Assembly: GCF_018437505.1 (NCBI RefSeq)
Contig: NZ_CP072467.1
Coordinates: 682,001-746,000, forward strand
Origin: Spiractinospora alimapuensis
GTDB taxonomy: Bacteria > Actinomycetota > Actinomycetes > Streptosporangiales > Streptosporangiaceae
Direction of reading: 5' to 3'
DNA length: 64,000 bases
Below are positions 25,007 to 34,044 of the stretch, piece by piece. Under the pieces are notes generated by a model. The model worked only from the letters and a program-made list of their open reading frames with translations, was not told the DNA's origin and searched no databases. The position numbers were made by a program, and so were the translations under genes. The stretch's first letter is position 1. The number at the start of each line of letters is the position of its first letter.

Positions 25007-28000
25007 CTAGACATGCTGCGGAAGTACAGGGGGGATGTCGTAGCGCTGTGGCGTGCCGAAACGATGCGCGGTGATCGAGACGGCCTGCTCGCGCAGGAAG
25101 GGTAGGAGCTCGACAGTACCGGCCGAGACGACCTCGCCACCATAGACGGCGAGCGCCGGTGACCCGTCGGTCGCGGTGACGACCTCGTCGGCGTCGGCAC
25201 CGACCAAGCGTACGCGGCCGCCGCTCTGGGCGAGCGCCACGCAGCGCGCGTGCCACCGCTCGCCCTCCTCGACCCGCGCCTCGGCACCGACTCCGGCCAG
25301 GTAGGCGGCCAGTTCCTTCGGTAGCCGTTCGCTGGTGCTGACGGTGAACGGGCCACCGACGCGGGCCGCGGCCGCGACGACACGCAGCAGCTCGACGACA
25401 CGCGCGCCTTCGGCGCGGATGGTGACGGGCACCGGGTGGTAGCGCAGGGCGTTGTGTTCGTGGATCAGGCCGGTGGCGTCACTGACGACGCCGAACTCCG
25501 TGGCTCGGGCCTCGGCGTCGCAGGACAGGGCCCCGGCCAACCACGCCCGGTCCGCGTCCTCGACACCGAGGGATTCGGCGACATCCAGGATGTCGCGGCT
25601 CAGCGCGTCATCGGTGGGGGTGGCGTCGACCGGTTCATCGCTCCAGGTTCCGAAGGCCTTGAGGTAGTTGGGGCCACCGGCCTTCGTCCCCGGTCCGACC
25701 GCGGACTTCTTCCACCCGCCGAAAGGCTGGCGCTGCACGATGGCGCCGGTGATGCCCCGGTTGACGTAGACGTTCCCGGCCTCCACGGAGCCCAGCCACC
25801 GCTGGATCTCGGTCTCGTCCAGGGCGTGCAGACCCGAGGTCAGACCGTACTCGATCTGGTTGACCCAACCGATCGCCTCGTCGAGGGTCTCGGCGGTCAT
25901 GATCCCGAGGACGGGTCCGAAGTACTCCGTGAGGTGGTACTCCGACCCCGGCCGCACCCCCTCACGGATGCCGGGACGCCACAACATCCCGCTGTCGTCC
26001 AGCCGTTCCGGCTCCAGGACCCACGACTCCCCCGGTCCCAAGGTCGTCAGGGCGGAGAGGAGCTTGCCCGAGGCGGGTTCGACGATCGGCCCGACCTGCG
26101 ACCGCTCGTCCCACGGCGGCCCCACGTGCAGGGACCGCACTGCGTCGAGGAGCTGGCGTCGGAAGCGTTCGGACGTGGCGACGGATCCGACGAGGATGAC
26201 CAGGGACGCCGCGGAGCACTTCTGGCCCGCGTGGCCGAACGCCGAGGTGGCGACGTCGCGGGCCGCGAGGTCGAGGTCGGCGCTGGGCGTGACGATGATG
26301 GCGTTCTTGCCGCTGGTCTCCGCGAGGAGCGGCAGGTCGCGGCGCATCGACCGGAACAGCTCGGCGGTCTCGTAGGCCCCGGTCAGGATCACCCGCTCCA
26401 CGGAGGGGTGGGCGATGAGGTCGGAGCCGAGGTCGTGCTCGCTGAGCCGGACGTAACGCAGCACGTCGCGGGGAACTCCGGCCTCCCACAGGGCCTCGAC
26501 GATGACGGCCGCGCAGCGGTGGGCCTGCTCCGCCGGTTTGATGATCACCGCCGCCCCGGCGGCCAGGGCGGCGAGGGTGGATCCCGTCGGGATGGCCACG
26601 GGGAAGTTCCACGGCGGGGTGACCACGGTCAACCGGTTGGGCTCGAAACGGGCCCCCCGCGTCTCGTTCAGCGCCCGGCCGAGCTCGGCGTAGTAGTGGG
26701 CGAAGTCGATGGCCTCACTGACCTCCGGGTCGCTCTGCTCCAGTACCTTCCCGCACTCCGAACCCATGACCTCCAGCAGGTCGGCGCGTCGGCGCTGCAG
26801 CATCTCACCGGCCCGGTGCAGGATCCGGGCACGCTCCTCGGGTCCCAGCTCACGCCAGGAGTCGCCCGCCGCGACGGTTCCCGAGACCAACGCGTCGAGC
26901 TCCTCGCGGGTCTCGACCCAGCCCTGGGCCGCGGTGGTCAGGCCACGGTCGCTGTCGCGCATGCGGGCACGGATCCCGGCTCCCCACGCGCGGTTGGCAC
27001 CGAGGGCGGTGTCGGTGTCCGGGGTGTTGACGAACCGGTCGACGGGATGCGCCGGCTGCTCGACGGTACGGTCCTGCACCCGGTGCGGCTCGGGGGTGCT
27101 GGCGGGCATGGCCGCGACCGAGGCGGCGAACCGGTCCCGTTCCCGCTCGAACAGCGACGTGTCGTGGTCGAGCTCGAAGACCGCCGACATGAAGTTCTCC
27201 GACGAGGCACCCTCCTCGAGGCGACGCACCAGGTAGGCGATGGCGACGTCGAACTCGCGGGGGTGCACCACGGGGGTGTAGAGCAGGAGACCACCGATGT
27301 CGCGTCGCACGACCGCCGCCTGGGCGGTGGCCATGCCGAGCAGCATCTCGATGTCGACGCCGTCGCGACACCCGCGACGGCCGGCCAGCAGCCACGCCAG
27401 GGCCAGGTCGAACAGGTTGTGCCCCGCCACCCCGATGCGCACGGCTCGGGTGTGCTCAGGCCGTAGGGCGTAGTCGAGCACGGCCTTGTAGGAGGCGTCG
27501 GACTCCTCCTTGCTCCCCCAGGTGGCCAGCGGCCACCCGTGGACCTCGGCGTCGACCCGCTCCATTGGCAGGTTGGCGCCCTTGACCACACGGACCTTGA
27601 CGGGCGCTCCCCCGGCGTCCACGCGCCTGGTCGCCCACTCCTGGAGGCGTTCCATGGCGGCGAGCGCGTCGGGCAGGTACGCCTGCAGGACGATTCCGGC
27701 CTCGAAGTCGGTGAACTCCTCGCGGTCCAGGAGGGAGGTGAAGACCGCGAGGGTGAGGTCGAGGTCCTTGTACTCCTCCATGTCGAGGTTGATGAACTTC
27801 GGACCCCCCGGCGCGGTCTTGGCCTGCCGGTACAGCGGCGCCAACGCGTCGACCGCCTCGGCGACGGCGGTGTCGAAGGCCCACGGGCTGTGCGGCGCGA
27901 CCGTCGAGGACACCTTGATCGAGACGTAGTCGACGTCCTCCCGCGCGAGAAGGCTCCGGGTGCCCTCCACGCGTCGTTCCGCCTCCTCCTGGCCGAGGAT

Positions 28001-28468
28001 CGCCTCGCCCAACAGGTTCACGTTCAGCCGCACACCGGGCTGGCTCGCGCGGATCCGCTCGATCGCCGGACCGAGCTTCGTGTCCGAGGCGTCGATGATC
28101 AGGTGGCGGACCATGCGGCGCAGCGTGGCCCGGGCGACCGGGACGACGACGCCGGGCAGTACCCGGCCGATCTGGGCCCCGACCCGGATGGCCGCGCGCA
28201 TCGCCCACGGCAGGAAGCGCGGCGTGAGCGGCACCAGTGTCCGCAGGTGCGCGGCGGCGGCCCGGTGGTCCTCAGGGCGGACCACCCCGTCGACGAAACC
28301 CACGGTGAACGCCAGCCCGTTCGGATCCTGGAGGACGCCCGCCAGACGTTTGGCGGCGGCGTCCACCGGTTCGCCGCGGCTCTCGTCGATCCAGCGACGG
28401 ACGAGTGTGACGGCTTCGTCGACGAGTTCGTCGTCGATGGTGGGCTGCTGGGTCTTTTCGGTGCTCAT
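25007..28468 (-). CDS. putA: bifunctional proline dehydrogenase / L-glutamate gamma-semialdehyde dehydrogenase
   Basis: Oxidises proline to glutamate in two steps at the membrane face. The 1153-residue chain has an FAD proline dehydrogenase barrel (about residues 80-420, with VRVVKGANLPMERVDAE near 293) and an aldehyde dehydrogenase module (about 500-980; TPPWNFPVAIPTGS near 620, catalytic Cys near 750 in GHAGQKCSAAS). A C-terminal domain of about 170 residues follows, as in long PutA types. There is no N-terminal ribbon-helix-helix, so it does not repress its own gene; the divergent LysR protein probably regulates it. The ATG at 28468 follows an AGGAAAGGA site. Confidence 0.95.
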   Translation of the reverse strand: MSTEKTQQPTIDDELVDEAVTLVRRWIDESRGEPVDAAAKRLAGVLQDPNGLAFTVGFVDGVVRPEDHRAAAAHLRTLVPLTPRFLPWAMRAAIRVGAQIGRVLPGVVVPVARATLRRMVRHLIIDASDTKLGPAIERIRASQPGVRLNVNLLGEAILGQEEAERRVEGTRSLLAREDVDYVSIKVSSTVAPHSPWAFDTAVAEAVDALAPLYRQAKTAPGGPKFINLDMEEYKDLDLTLAVFTSLLDREEFTDFEAGIVLQAYLPDALAAMERLQEWATRRVDAGGAPVKVRVVKGANLPMERVDAEVHGWPLATWGSKEESDASYKAVLDYALRPEHTRAVRIGVAGHNLFDLALAWLLAGRRGCRDGVDIEMLLGMATAQAAVVRRDIGGLLLYTPVVHPREFDVAIAYLVRRLEEGASSENFMSAVFELDHDTSLFERERDRFAASVAAMPASTPEPHRVQDRTVEQPAHPVDRFVNTPDTDTALGANRAWGAGIRARMRDSDRGLTTAAQGWVETREELDALVSGTVAAGDSWRELGPEERARILHRAGEMLQRRRADLLEVMGSECGKVLEQSDPEVSEAIDFAHYYAELGRALNETRGARFEPNRLTVVTPPWNFPVAIPTGSTLAALAAGAAVIIKPAEQAHRCAAVIVEALWEAGVPRDVLRYVRLSEHDLGSDLIAHPSVERVILTGAYETAELFRSMRRDLPLLAETSGKNAIIVTPSADLDLAARDVATSAFGHAGQKCSAASLVILVGSVATSERFRRQLLDAVRSLHVGPPWDERSQVGPIVEPASGKLLSALTTLGPGESWVLEPERLDDSGMLWRPGIREGVRPGSEYHLTEYFGPVLGIMTAETLDEAIGWVNQIEYGLTSGLHALDETEIQRWLGSVEAGNVYVNRGITGAIVQRQPFGGWKKSAVGPGTKAGGPNYLKAFGTWSDEPVDATPTDDALSRDILDVAESLGVEDADRAWLAGALSCDAEARATEFGVVSDATGLIHEHNALRYHPVPVTIRAEGARVVELLRVVAAAARVGGPFTVSTSERLPKELAAYLAGVGAEARVEEGERWHARCVALAQSGGRVRLVGADADEVVTATDGSPALAVYGGEVVSAGTVELLPFLREQAVSITAHRFGTPQRYDIPPVLPQHV

Positions 28469-28540
28469 GGCCGTACGTCCTTTCCTCGGGTATGCCGGTG
28501 TGCGCCTCGACACATCCGATGGAAGGAGTCTGACATCGAC

Positions 28541-28598
28541 AACCGTTCGTGAAAAGCGATAGTTTTCGAAGATCACGATTCGGGTTTAACGAACGGTT
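28541..28598. promoter_or_regulatory. putA-lysR divergent control region with long inverted repeat
   Basis: AACCGTTCGT (28541-28550) and ACGAACGGTT (28589-28598) are perfect 10-base inverted arms 38 bases apart. Between them lies CGAA-N8-TTCG (from about 28567). This is a natural binding layout for a LysR-type tetramer. The right arm touches the LysR start codon at 28605, consistent with autoregulation. Confidence 0.55.
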
Positions 28599-28604
28599 AC
28601 GTCA

Positions 28605-29507
28605 ATGTGGGACCTGCACCGCCTTCGTCTTCTCCACGAACTCCACCGTCACGGGACTGTGACCGAGGTCGCCGACCTGCTGAAGTTCAGTCCGTCGACC
28701 GTCTCCGCGCAGCTCGCGAAGCTCGAGGGCGAGATCGGCGTGCCTCTCTTCGAGCCGGAGGGGCGGCGCCTGCGTCTGACTCCCCACGGGGTTCGGATCG
28801 CGCGGCACGCCGCGGAGGTGATCGACCTCGAGGAGCAGGTGAAGAGCGAGTTGGCCTCCGCGCGCCCCGTCCCCGAGACGGTGCGGATCGCGACTTTGGA
28901 GACCGCCGGTCGTGCCCTTCTTCCGCGTGCGTTGACCACTCTGGCCAGCACCCACCCGCTCCTGCGTCTGGAGGCCGCGGTCGTCCCCCCGGAGGCGGGT
29001 CTCAGCGAGCTGGAGTCACGTGGCTACGACCTCGTGATCGCCGAACAGTACTCCGACTACACCCGCGCGCACCGGCCCCCGCTCGATCGGGTCACGCTGG
29101 GCGCCGACACCCTGCGGCTCGTGGTTCCCGCGGGGTCGGGCATCACCACCCTGTCCCAGGCGCGCGAATGGCCCTGGGTGATGGAACCGGGGGGAACGGC
29201 GGCGCGCGCCTGGGCGATCCAACGGTGCCGGTCGGCCGGGTTCGAGCCGGACATCCGCTTCGACTCCGCCGACCTGGAGATCCACATCCACCTCGTCCAG
29301 GCGGGCCACGCCGTGAGTGTCCTGCCCGACCTGGTGTGGTCCCACCAGACGCAGGGGGTCGACCTGGTGGATCTCGACGGGCCCGCGCAACGCGTCCTGT
29401 TCACCTCGGCCCGGCGCACCACCACCGACCGTCCGTCGATCCAGGCGGTACGCGCGGCGCTGCTCTCGGCCTTCGGCGACGTCAAGGCGACCCGTGGTCA
29501 GGAGTGA
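28605..29507 (+). CDS. LysR-family transcriptional regulator (proline operon)
   Basis: A 300-residue LysR regulator. The N-terminal winged helix reads LHRLRLLHELHRHGTVTEVADLL and SPSTVSAQLAKLEGEIGVPLFE; the rest is the two-lobe effector domain (RIATLETAGRALLPRALTTLA to VSVLPDLVWSHQ). It is divergent from putA with a 136-base gap, so regulation of proline use in response to a ligand such as proline is the best guess. The ATG at 28605 has no strong ribosome site. Confidence 0.85.
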   Translation: MWDLHRLRLLHELHRHGTVTEVADLLKFSPSTVSAQLAKLEGEIGVPLFEPEGRRLRLTPHGVRIARHAAEVIDLEEQVKSELASARPVPETVRIATLETAGRALLPRALTTLASTHPLLRLEAAVVPPEAGLSELESRGYDLVIAEQYSDYTRAHRPPLDRVTLGADTLRLVVPAGSGITTLSQAREWPWVMEPGGTAARAWAIQRCRSAGFEPDIRFDSADLEIHIHLVQAGHAVSVLPDLVWSHQTQGVDLVDLDGPAQRVLFTSARRTTTDRPSIQAVRAALLSAFGDVKATRGQE

Positions 29508-29558
29508 CCTGACGCCCCACCGGGTGGTGGTTCCCCGTGGGTTCGGGATGGGTGGGGG

Positions 29559-30377
29559 TCACCCCCAGGTCAGCGGGTCCAGCGCGAGGTAGAACCCGAG
29601 GCGCTCGTGGTCGAGGTCGATGCCGTAGCCACGGGCGAAGGCCCGGTCGGCGGACTGGGCGTCGCGCTCGTCGGGCCATGTCTCCCGTGCGTTGGTGAGG
29701 AGGAGCGCGAGGTCGGCGTAGGGGTCGGCGCGCCCGAGCCGGCCGAGGTCGACGAACCCGGTCACCCGGTGGGTCTCCGGGTCGACGAGGATGTTCGGCA
29801 GACAGAGGTCGCCGTGGCAGACGACCGCCTCCGCCACTTCCTGACGGGCGCGCTCACCACGCTGTGGCGTCAGGCGGGCGAGCAGCTCCCCCGGCGGCGT
29901 GGCGCGGTCTTCCTCGGGCAGGAAGTCCGGGTTCACCGCTCCGCGCGCGACGACGTCGTGCGCGGCGGCGAACATCGAGGCGAGGTCGCGGGACAAGGGA
30001 CAGTCTCCGAGCGGAACGGAGTGCAGGTGGACCACGGCCTCGGTGATCGACGACCAGGCGGAACTCAGGCGAGAGGCGGTCAGGCCACTCGCCGGGACAC
30101 CGGGGACGGCGCCGAGCACCAGACACGCCGTGTCGGAGTCCGCCCACCAGTCCAGTACCCGGGGGGCGGGGATCCCCTGCCGGTGGAGCCATTCGGTGCG
30201 GTCGCGTTCCTCGGCCAGGGACGCGGACCGCGCTGCGGGGACGCATTTGGCGAACGCCTGGCCGTCGGTGGACCGCACCACGGACGCCCCGGACTCGCCG
30301 TGGTCCACCGGTTCCCACGACCGATCCGGGAAGTGGTGTCTCACCGCCGTGAGGACGTCCGGTTGGGGGTGGCTCAT
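29559..30377 (-). CDS. APH(3'')-like aminoglycoside O-phosphotransferase
   Basis: A 272-residue kinase, the exact length class of APH(3'')-I streptomycin phosphotransferases. Catalytic residues are His188-Gly-Asp190 and Asn195 (VVCHGDLCLPNIL) and the metal motif at 209-210 (GFVDLGRLGRADPYADLALL). The N-terminal GESGASVVRSTDGQAFAKCVP has the nucleotide loop and Lys44. The ATG at 30377 gives the family start; the frame to 30854 is a shadow of the Nudix gene. It stands alone and may give streptomycin resistance or may have another hydroxylated substrate. Confidence 0.85.
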   Translation of the reverse strand: MSHPQPDVLTAVRHHFPDRSWEPVDHGESGASVVRSTDGQAFAKCVPAARSASLAEERDRTEWLHRQGIPAPRVLDWWADSDTACLVLGAVPGVPASGLTASRLSSAWSSITEAVVHLHSVPLGDCPLSRDLASMFAAAHDVVARGAVNPDFLPEEDRATPPGELLARLTPQRGERARQEVAEAVVCHGDLCLPNILVDPETHRVTGFVDLGRLGRADPYADLALLLTNARETWPDERDAQSADRAFARGYGIDLDHERLGFYLALDPLTWG

Positions 30378-30458
30378 GGGCCCACCGTAGCCGCCGGGAC
30401 GGACGAACCTTTCGTGGTGCGCGCCATCGTGTGCCCCAGGTGAACTAGCCTGCGAGGC

Positions 30459-30935
30459 ATGACTGCGCCGCTGCCCCCCGAGGAATGGTTCGCTCAGCTT
30501 CCCACGGCCTACCTCGCCGCCTCCGCCCTGATCACCGACCCACAGGATCGGGTGCTGATCGTCGATCCCAACTACCGGGAGCACTGGACCCTGCCCGGGG
30601 GTGTCGTCGAGGAGAACGAGCCGCCGCACCTCGCCTGCGAACGCGAGGTGGCCGAGGAGGTGGGGTTGCGACTCACCGCCGGGCCGATCCTCGCCTGCCA
30701 CTGGAACGGACCGTCGGGGGTACGGCCGCGCGCGTTCGTGTCGTTCGTCTTCGACTGCGGCACGGTCCCGGCCGACACGACCATCACGCTGCAGTACGAG
30801 GAGCTCGACGACTTCGCGTTCGTGTCCTCGGAGCGGGCCATGGCCATGCTGCACCCCTCGATCGCGCCCCGCCTGGAGGCGGCCATCCAGGCGCGCAAGA
30901 CCGGCCAGGCGAGCTACGTGGCGTCACCGCGCTGA
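30459..30935 (+). CDS. Nudix hydrolase
   Basis: Hydrolyses a nucleoside diphosphate-type substrate. The 158-residue protein has a full Nudix box, GGVVEENEPPHLACEREVAEEVGLRL (box of form G-x5-E-x7-REVAEEVGL), near residues 47-70. ALITDPQDRVLIVDPNYREHWTLPGG is the leading strand set. Divergent from the kinase by 81 bases. Its last 22 bases overlap the convergent PucR gene. Substrate unknown. Confidence 0.88.
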   Translation: MTAPLPPEEWFAQLPTAYLAASALITDPQDRVLIVDPNYREHWTLPGGVVEENEPPHLACEREVAEEVGLRLTAGPILACHWNGPSGVRPRAFVSFVFDCGTVPADTTITLQYEELDDFAFVSSERAMAMLHPSIAPRLEAAIQARKTGQASYVASPR

Positions 30936-32506
30936 CCGGGAGCCCCGGTGGCGGGGCGCCGCGCCGCCGTGTCCTCGCGCCGCAGACGCAGCGCGAGGAA
31001 GAGATCCACCCGGTGCTCCAACGAGCGCAGGTCCCGCCCAGTGAGTTCCTCGATCCGGCCCACCCGGTAGCGCAGGGTGTTGACGTGGACGTGCATCGCG
31101 GCCGCGCAGCGTTGCCAGGAGCCCGAGTGTTCGAGGAAGCGTTCCAGAGTGGTCACCAGCTCCGAACGGTGCTCGGCGTCGTAGGACACGACCGGTCCCA
31201 GCAGCCGCTCGGTGTAGGAGGACCGAACCTCCACCGGGACCGCCGCCAACAACAGCTCGTGGGAGTCGATCTCGGCTCCGGCCACGACCTCGATCCGTCC
31301 GGTCCTGGACTCGGCCAGTTGGCGGGCGTGTCGTGACTCCACCAGTCCGCGTCGAAGGGACGCGGGCTCGCCCACGGTGCGGCTCACTCCCAGCGCGAGA
31401 CGGTGGCGCGTGAGTCCCTCCGTGAGGGGGCGCGCGGCCTCGCGCAGCGACGCGGCCAGCTCCTCGGCGGCGTCGTCGGCACGGTCGAGCGCGACCACGG
31501 CGACGGCCTCGGCTCCCCCACACACCACGCGGGAGGACCCGGGCGGCAACATCTCGGCCAGCAACTGGCGGGGGAGCTCGGTGGGTCGCGCCGCACCGAG
31601 CATGCGCGCGCTGACGACGGCGTGCGCCGAGCTCCGCGCCACCCCGGCGGCGTCGAGGATCTCCATGGAGTCGTCGACCTGTTGGGCATCGACGAGGCGG
31701 GGAAGGCTGCCCGCGTGTCTGGCCTCCGCCCGCGCGGCGTCCTCCAGCCGGCTGCGGGCGAGGACGGCGGCCGACAACAGGTCCTCCACCGTCGCCGCCG
31801 CGGCCGGGGTCCAGTCACGGGATGTCCCCCGCACCGCGAGGAACCACGACGTCAGGGTGTGTGTCGTCCGCGTGCGGACCGGGAGCAGCGTGACGTCCTC
31901 GCCGGAGTCGGGGAGCTGGGCGCGCAGGGTGCGCCCGCCGTCCCGTACGTAGCGGCCCGCCAGCCGGCCCGCGTCCCGTGGCGCGAGCTCCTCCCCCGTG
32001 TGGGCGATGGTCCTCGCGGTACTGGAGATCACCCACGCCGCGAGCCCCGCCTCGCGTGCCGCCGTGCCGAACACGGTCGCGAAGTCCGCGCCGGCCGCCA
32101 GTTCGGCGATGACGCCACGGCCGCGGTCGCGCGCGGGTCCGGTACGCAGGAGGTGCTGCGCCTCCTCGGTCACCCGGGTGAAGGACACCTCCTCCGGGAC
32201 CTCGACCAGGACGAGACCGTGCCGTTCGCACGCCGCCACCAGGTCGGCCGGGACCGCGCCGATCGCCGTCCCCGCGCCCAGCGCGGCCGCGCCCGCGGCG
32301 ATCAGCGTCCGTACGTAGGGGTCGGAGTCGGCCGCCGTGGAACGCCACATCATCCCGGTCAGGACGAACTCGCCGCCGCGCAGGAACCGGCCGGGTTCGG
32401 GAAGGTCGGTGATGTAGACCGACCGCACCGTTCGGCGGGTGTCGCGCATGCCCACCAGGACACGCAGACCGAGCTGTGGGAGGGCGATCAGCTCGCTCAG
32501 CAGCAT
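30914..32506 (-). CDS. PucR-family transcriptional regulator
   Basis: A 530-residue regulator: N-terminal PucR domain (LLSELIALPQLGLRVLVGMRDTRRTVRSVYITDLPEPGRFL type), a GGDEF-like middle and a C-terminal helix-turn-helix (SWQRCAAAMHVHVNTLRYRVGRIEELTGRDL). In Bacillus PucR activates purine catabolic genes. Here it is divergent from the xanthine-dehydrogenase-type operon, which supports the same role. The ATG at 32506 begins the PucR domain exactly; an AAGGGCGA site precedes it. Confidence 0.9.
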   Translation of the reverse strand: MLLSELIALPQLGLRVLVGMRDTRRTVRSVYITDLPEPGRFLRGGEFVLTGMMWRSTAADSDPYVRTLIAAGAAALGAGTAIGAVPADLVAACERHGLVLVEVPEEVSFTRVTEEAQHLLRTGPARDRGRGVIAELAAGADFATVFGTAAREAGLAAWVISSTARTIAHTGEELAPRDAGRLAGRYVRDGGRTLRAQLPDSGEDVTLLPVRTRTTHTLTSWFLAVRGTSRDWTPAAAATVEDLLSAAVLARSRLEDAARAEARHAGSLPRLVDAQQVDDSMEILDAAGVARSSAHAVVSARMLGAARPTELPRQLLAEMLPPGSSRVVCGGAEAVAVVALDRADDAAEELAASLREAARPLTEGLTRHRLALGVSRTVGEPASLRRGLVESRHARQLAESRTGRIEVVAGAEIDSHELLLAAVPVEVRSSYTERLLGPVVSYDAEHRSELVTTLERFLEHSGSWQRCAAAMHVHVNTLRYRVGRIEELTGRDLRSLEHRVDLFLALRLRREDTAARRPATGAPGQRGDAT

Positions 32507-32541
32507 GCGTGGTCGCCCTTTCGCCGTGAACGTCGACGCCC

Positions 32542-32569
32542 CCAAACGCTAGCGCCCCACGGTGTTTGG
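32542..32569. promoter_or_regulatory. inverted repeat in the pucR-xdh divergent region
   Basis: CCAAAC (32542-32547) and GTTTGG (32564-32569) are perfect inverted arms 16 bases apart, 36 bases before the PucR start. CTAGCG occurs twice nearby (about 32549 and 32625). It is a candidate PucR site by position only. Confidence 0.4.
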
Positions 32570-32659
32570 AGGAAAGTACCAATCGCACGGATTCGACGCG
32601 CCCCGGCTTCATGTGTTCGGTAGCTAGCGTCACGCCGCGTGTGGTGTTGTACTTCACAA

Positions 32660-33526
32660 ATGGACTTCCTTAGACCTCATAGCTGGTCAGAGGCACTGAC
32701 GATGCGGCGTGAGCGCCCCGACGCCGTACCGGTCCTCGGCGGCACCGACGTCATGGTGGAAATCAACTTCGACCGGATCCGCCCGGGTGCGCTCCTCGAC
32801 CTGACCCGGGTTCCCGAGCTCGCCGAGTGGGACACCGACGGAGACCGCGTCCGGGTCGGCGCCGGCGTCACCTACACCACCCTCGTCGAACGGCTCGGTG
32901 ACGCCGTTCCGGCGCTGTCCCAGGCGGCGCGGACCGTCGCCTCGCCGCAGATCCGCAACCGGGGGTCGGTCGGCGGGAACCTCGGGGCCGGCTCCCCCGC
33001 GGGTGACTCCCACCCGCCGCTGCTCGCCCTCGACGCCGACATCGAACTGGAGTCGCCGCGCGGCACCCGCGTCGTCCCCGCGCGCGACTTCTACCTCGGG
33101 CCGAAACGCGTGGACGTCGCCGCCGACGAGCTCATCCGCTCCGTGACGCTGCCCCTGCGCTCCGGACCGCAGAACTTCGCGAAGATCGGCACCCGCAACG
33201 CCATGGTGATCGCCGTGTGCGCGTTCGCGCTCGCGCTTCGCCCGGAGGACCACACCGTGGGTGTGGGGATCGGGTCGGCCGGCCCCACTCCCCTACGTGC
33301 CCCCGAGGCGCAGGCGTTCCTCGCGGCCGAGTTCGACTGGCGCGGGGCCCGTTCCCTGTCGCCGGGGACACTGGAGGAGTTCGGCCGGCTGGTGGCCGAC
33401 GCCTCCTCCCCCATCGACGACGTGCGCGGAACCGCCGCCTACCGCCGCCACTGTCTCGCCGTCCTGGCGCGCCGCAGCGCCGTGTGGGCGACCACCACCT
33501 ATCGTGAGGAGCTCGCATGCGCCTGA
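32660..33526 (+). CDS. xanthine dehydrogenase-type FAD subunit
   Basis: FAD-binding subunit of a molybdenum hydroxylase, 288 residues. MDFLRPHSWSEALTM starts the domain and VPVLGGTDVMVEIN and the FAD loop VASPQIRNRGSVGGNLGAGSPAGDSHPPLLAL are characteristic of the CoxM/XdhB family. The ATG at 32660 is used since the seven residues before it are outside the family. The next gene overlaps by 10 bases. It passes electrons from the molybdenum site via the 2Fe-2S subunit. Confidence 0.92.
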   Translation: MDFLRPHSWSEALTMRRERPDAVPVLGGTDVMVEINFDRIRPGALLDLTRVPELAEWDTDGDRVRVGAGVTYTTLVERLGDAVPALSQAARTVASPQIRNRGSVGGNLGAGSPAGDSHPPLLALDADIELESPRGTRVVPARDFYLGPKRVDVAADELIRSVTLPLRSGPQNFAKIGTRNAMVIAVCAFALALRPEDHTVGVGIGSAGPTPLRAPEAQAFLAAEFDWRGARSLSPGTLEEFGRLVADASSPIDDVRGTAAYRRHCLAVLARRSAVWATTTYREELACA

Positions 33527-34044
33527 CACTCACCGTCAACGGGGAACGGCACACCGCCGACGACGTCTGGCCCGGGGAGAGCCTGCTGTACGTGTTGCGG
33601 GAACGCCTGGGACTGCCTGGGACGAAGAACGCGTGCGAACAGGGCGAGTGTGGCTCCTGCACCGTCTACCTCGACGGAGTGACGGCCTGCTCCTGCCTCA
33701 TCGCCGCGGGCCAGGCGGAGGGACGGGAGATCGGCACGGTGGAGGGACTGGCCGGTGCCGACGACTCGGGAGCGGACGACGGTGAGGTCTCCGTCCTGCA
33801 GAACGCGTTCCTGGAGACCGGTGCCGTGCAGTGCGGATTCTGCACACCCGGACTACTGGTGCAGGCCGACGACCTCCTGCGGCGTACCACCGCCCGAACC
33901 GGGGCCATCCCCTCCGACGGGGAGATCCGCGAGGCGCTGGCCGGAAACCTGTGCCGCTGCACCGGGTACGACGCCATCATGAACGCCGTACGCCTCGCCG
34001 CCGAACGCACCGCGACGCCGTCCGCCAACGGAGAGCCGCGATGA
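33517..34044 (+). CDS. xanthine dehydrogenase-type 2Fe-2S subunit
   Basis: A 175-residue iron-sulphur subunit with both clusters: plant-type CEQGECGSCTVYLDG near residue 40 and helical CGFCTPG and NLCRCTGYDAI near 110 and 145. Longer than the usual 155-165 because of an acidic insertion ADDSGADDGEV. The start overlaps the FAD subunit gene, and its stop overlaps the deaminase ATG by four bases. Confidence 0.93.
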   Translation: MRLTLTVNGERHTADDVWPGESLLYVLRERLGLPGTKNACEQGECGSCTVYLDGVTACSCLIAAGQAEGREIGTVEGLAGADDSGADDGEVSVLQNAFLETGAVQCGFCTPGLLVQADDLLRRTTARTGAIPSDGEIREALAGNLCRCTGYDAIMNAVRLAAERTATPSANGEPR

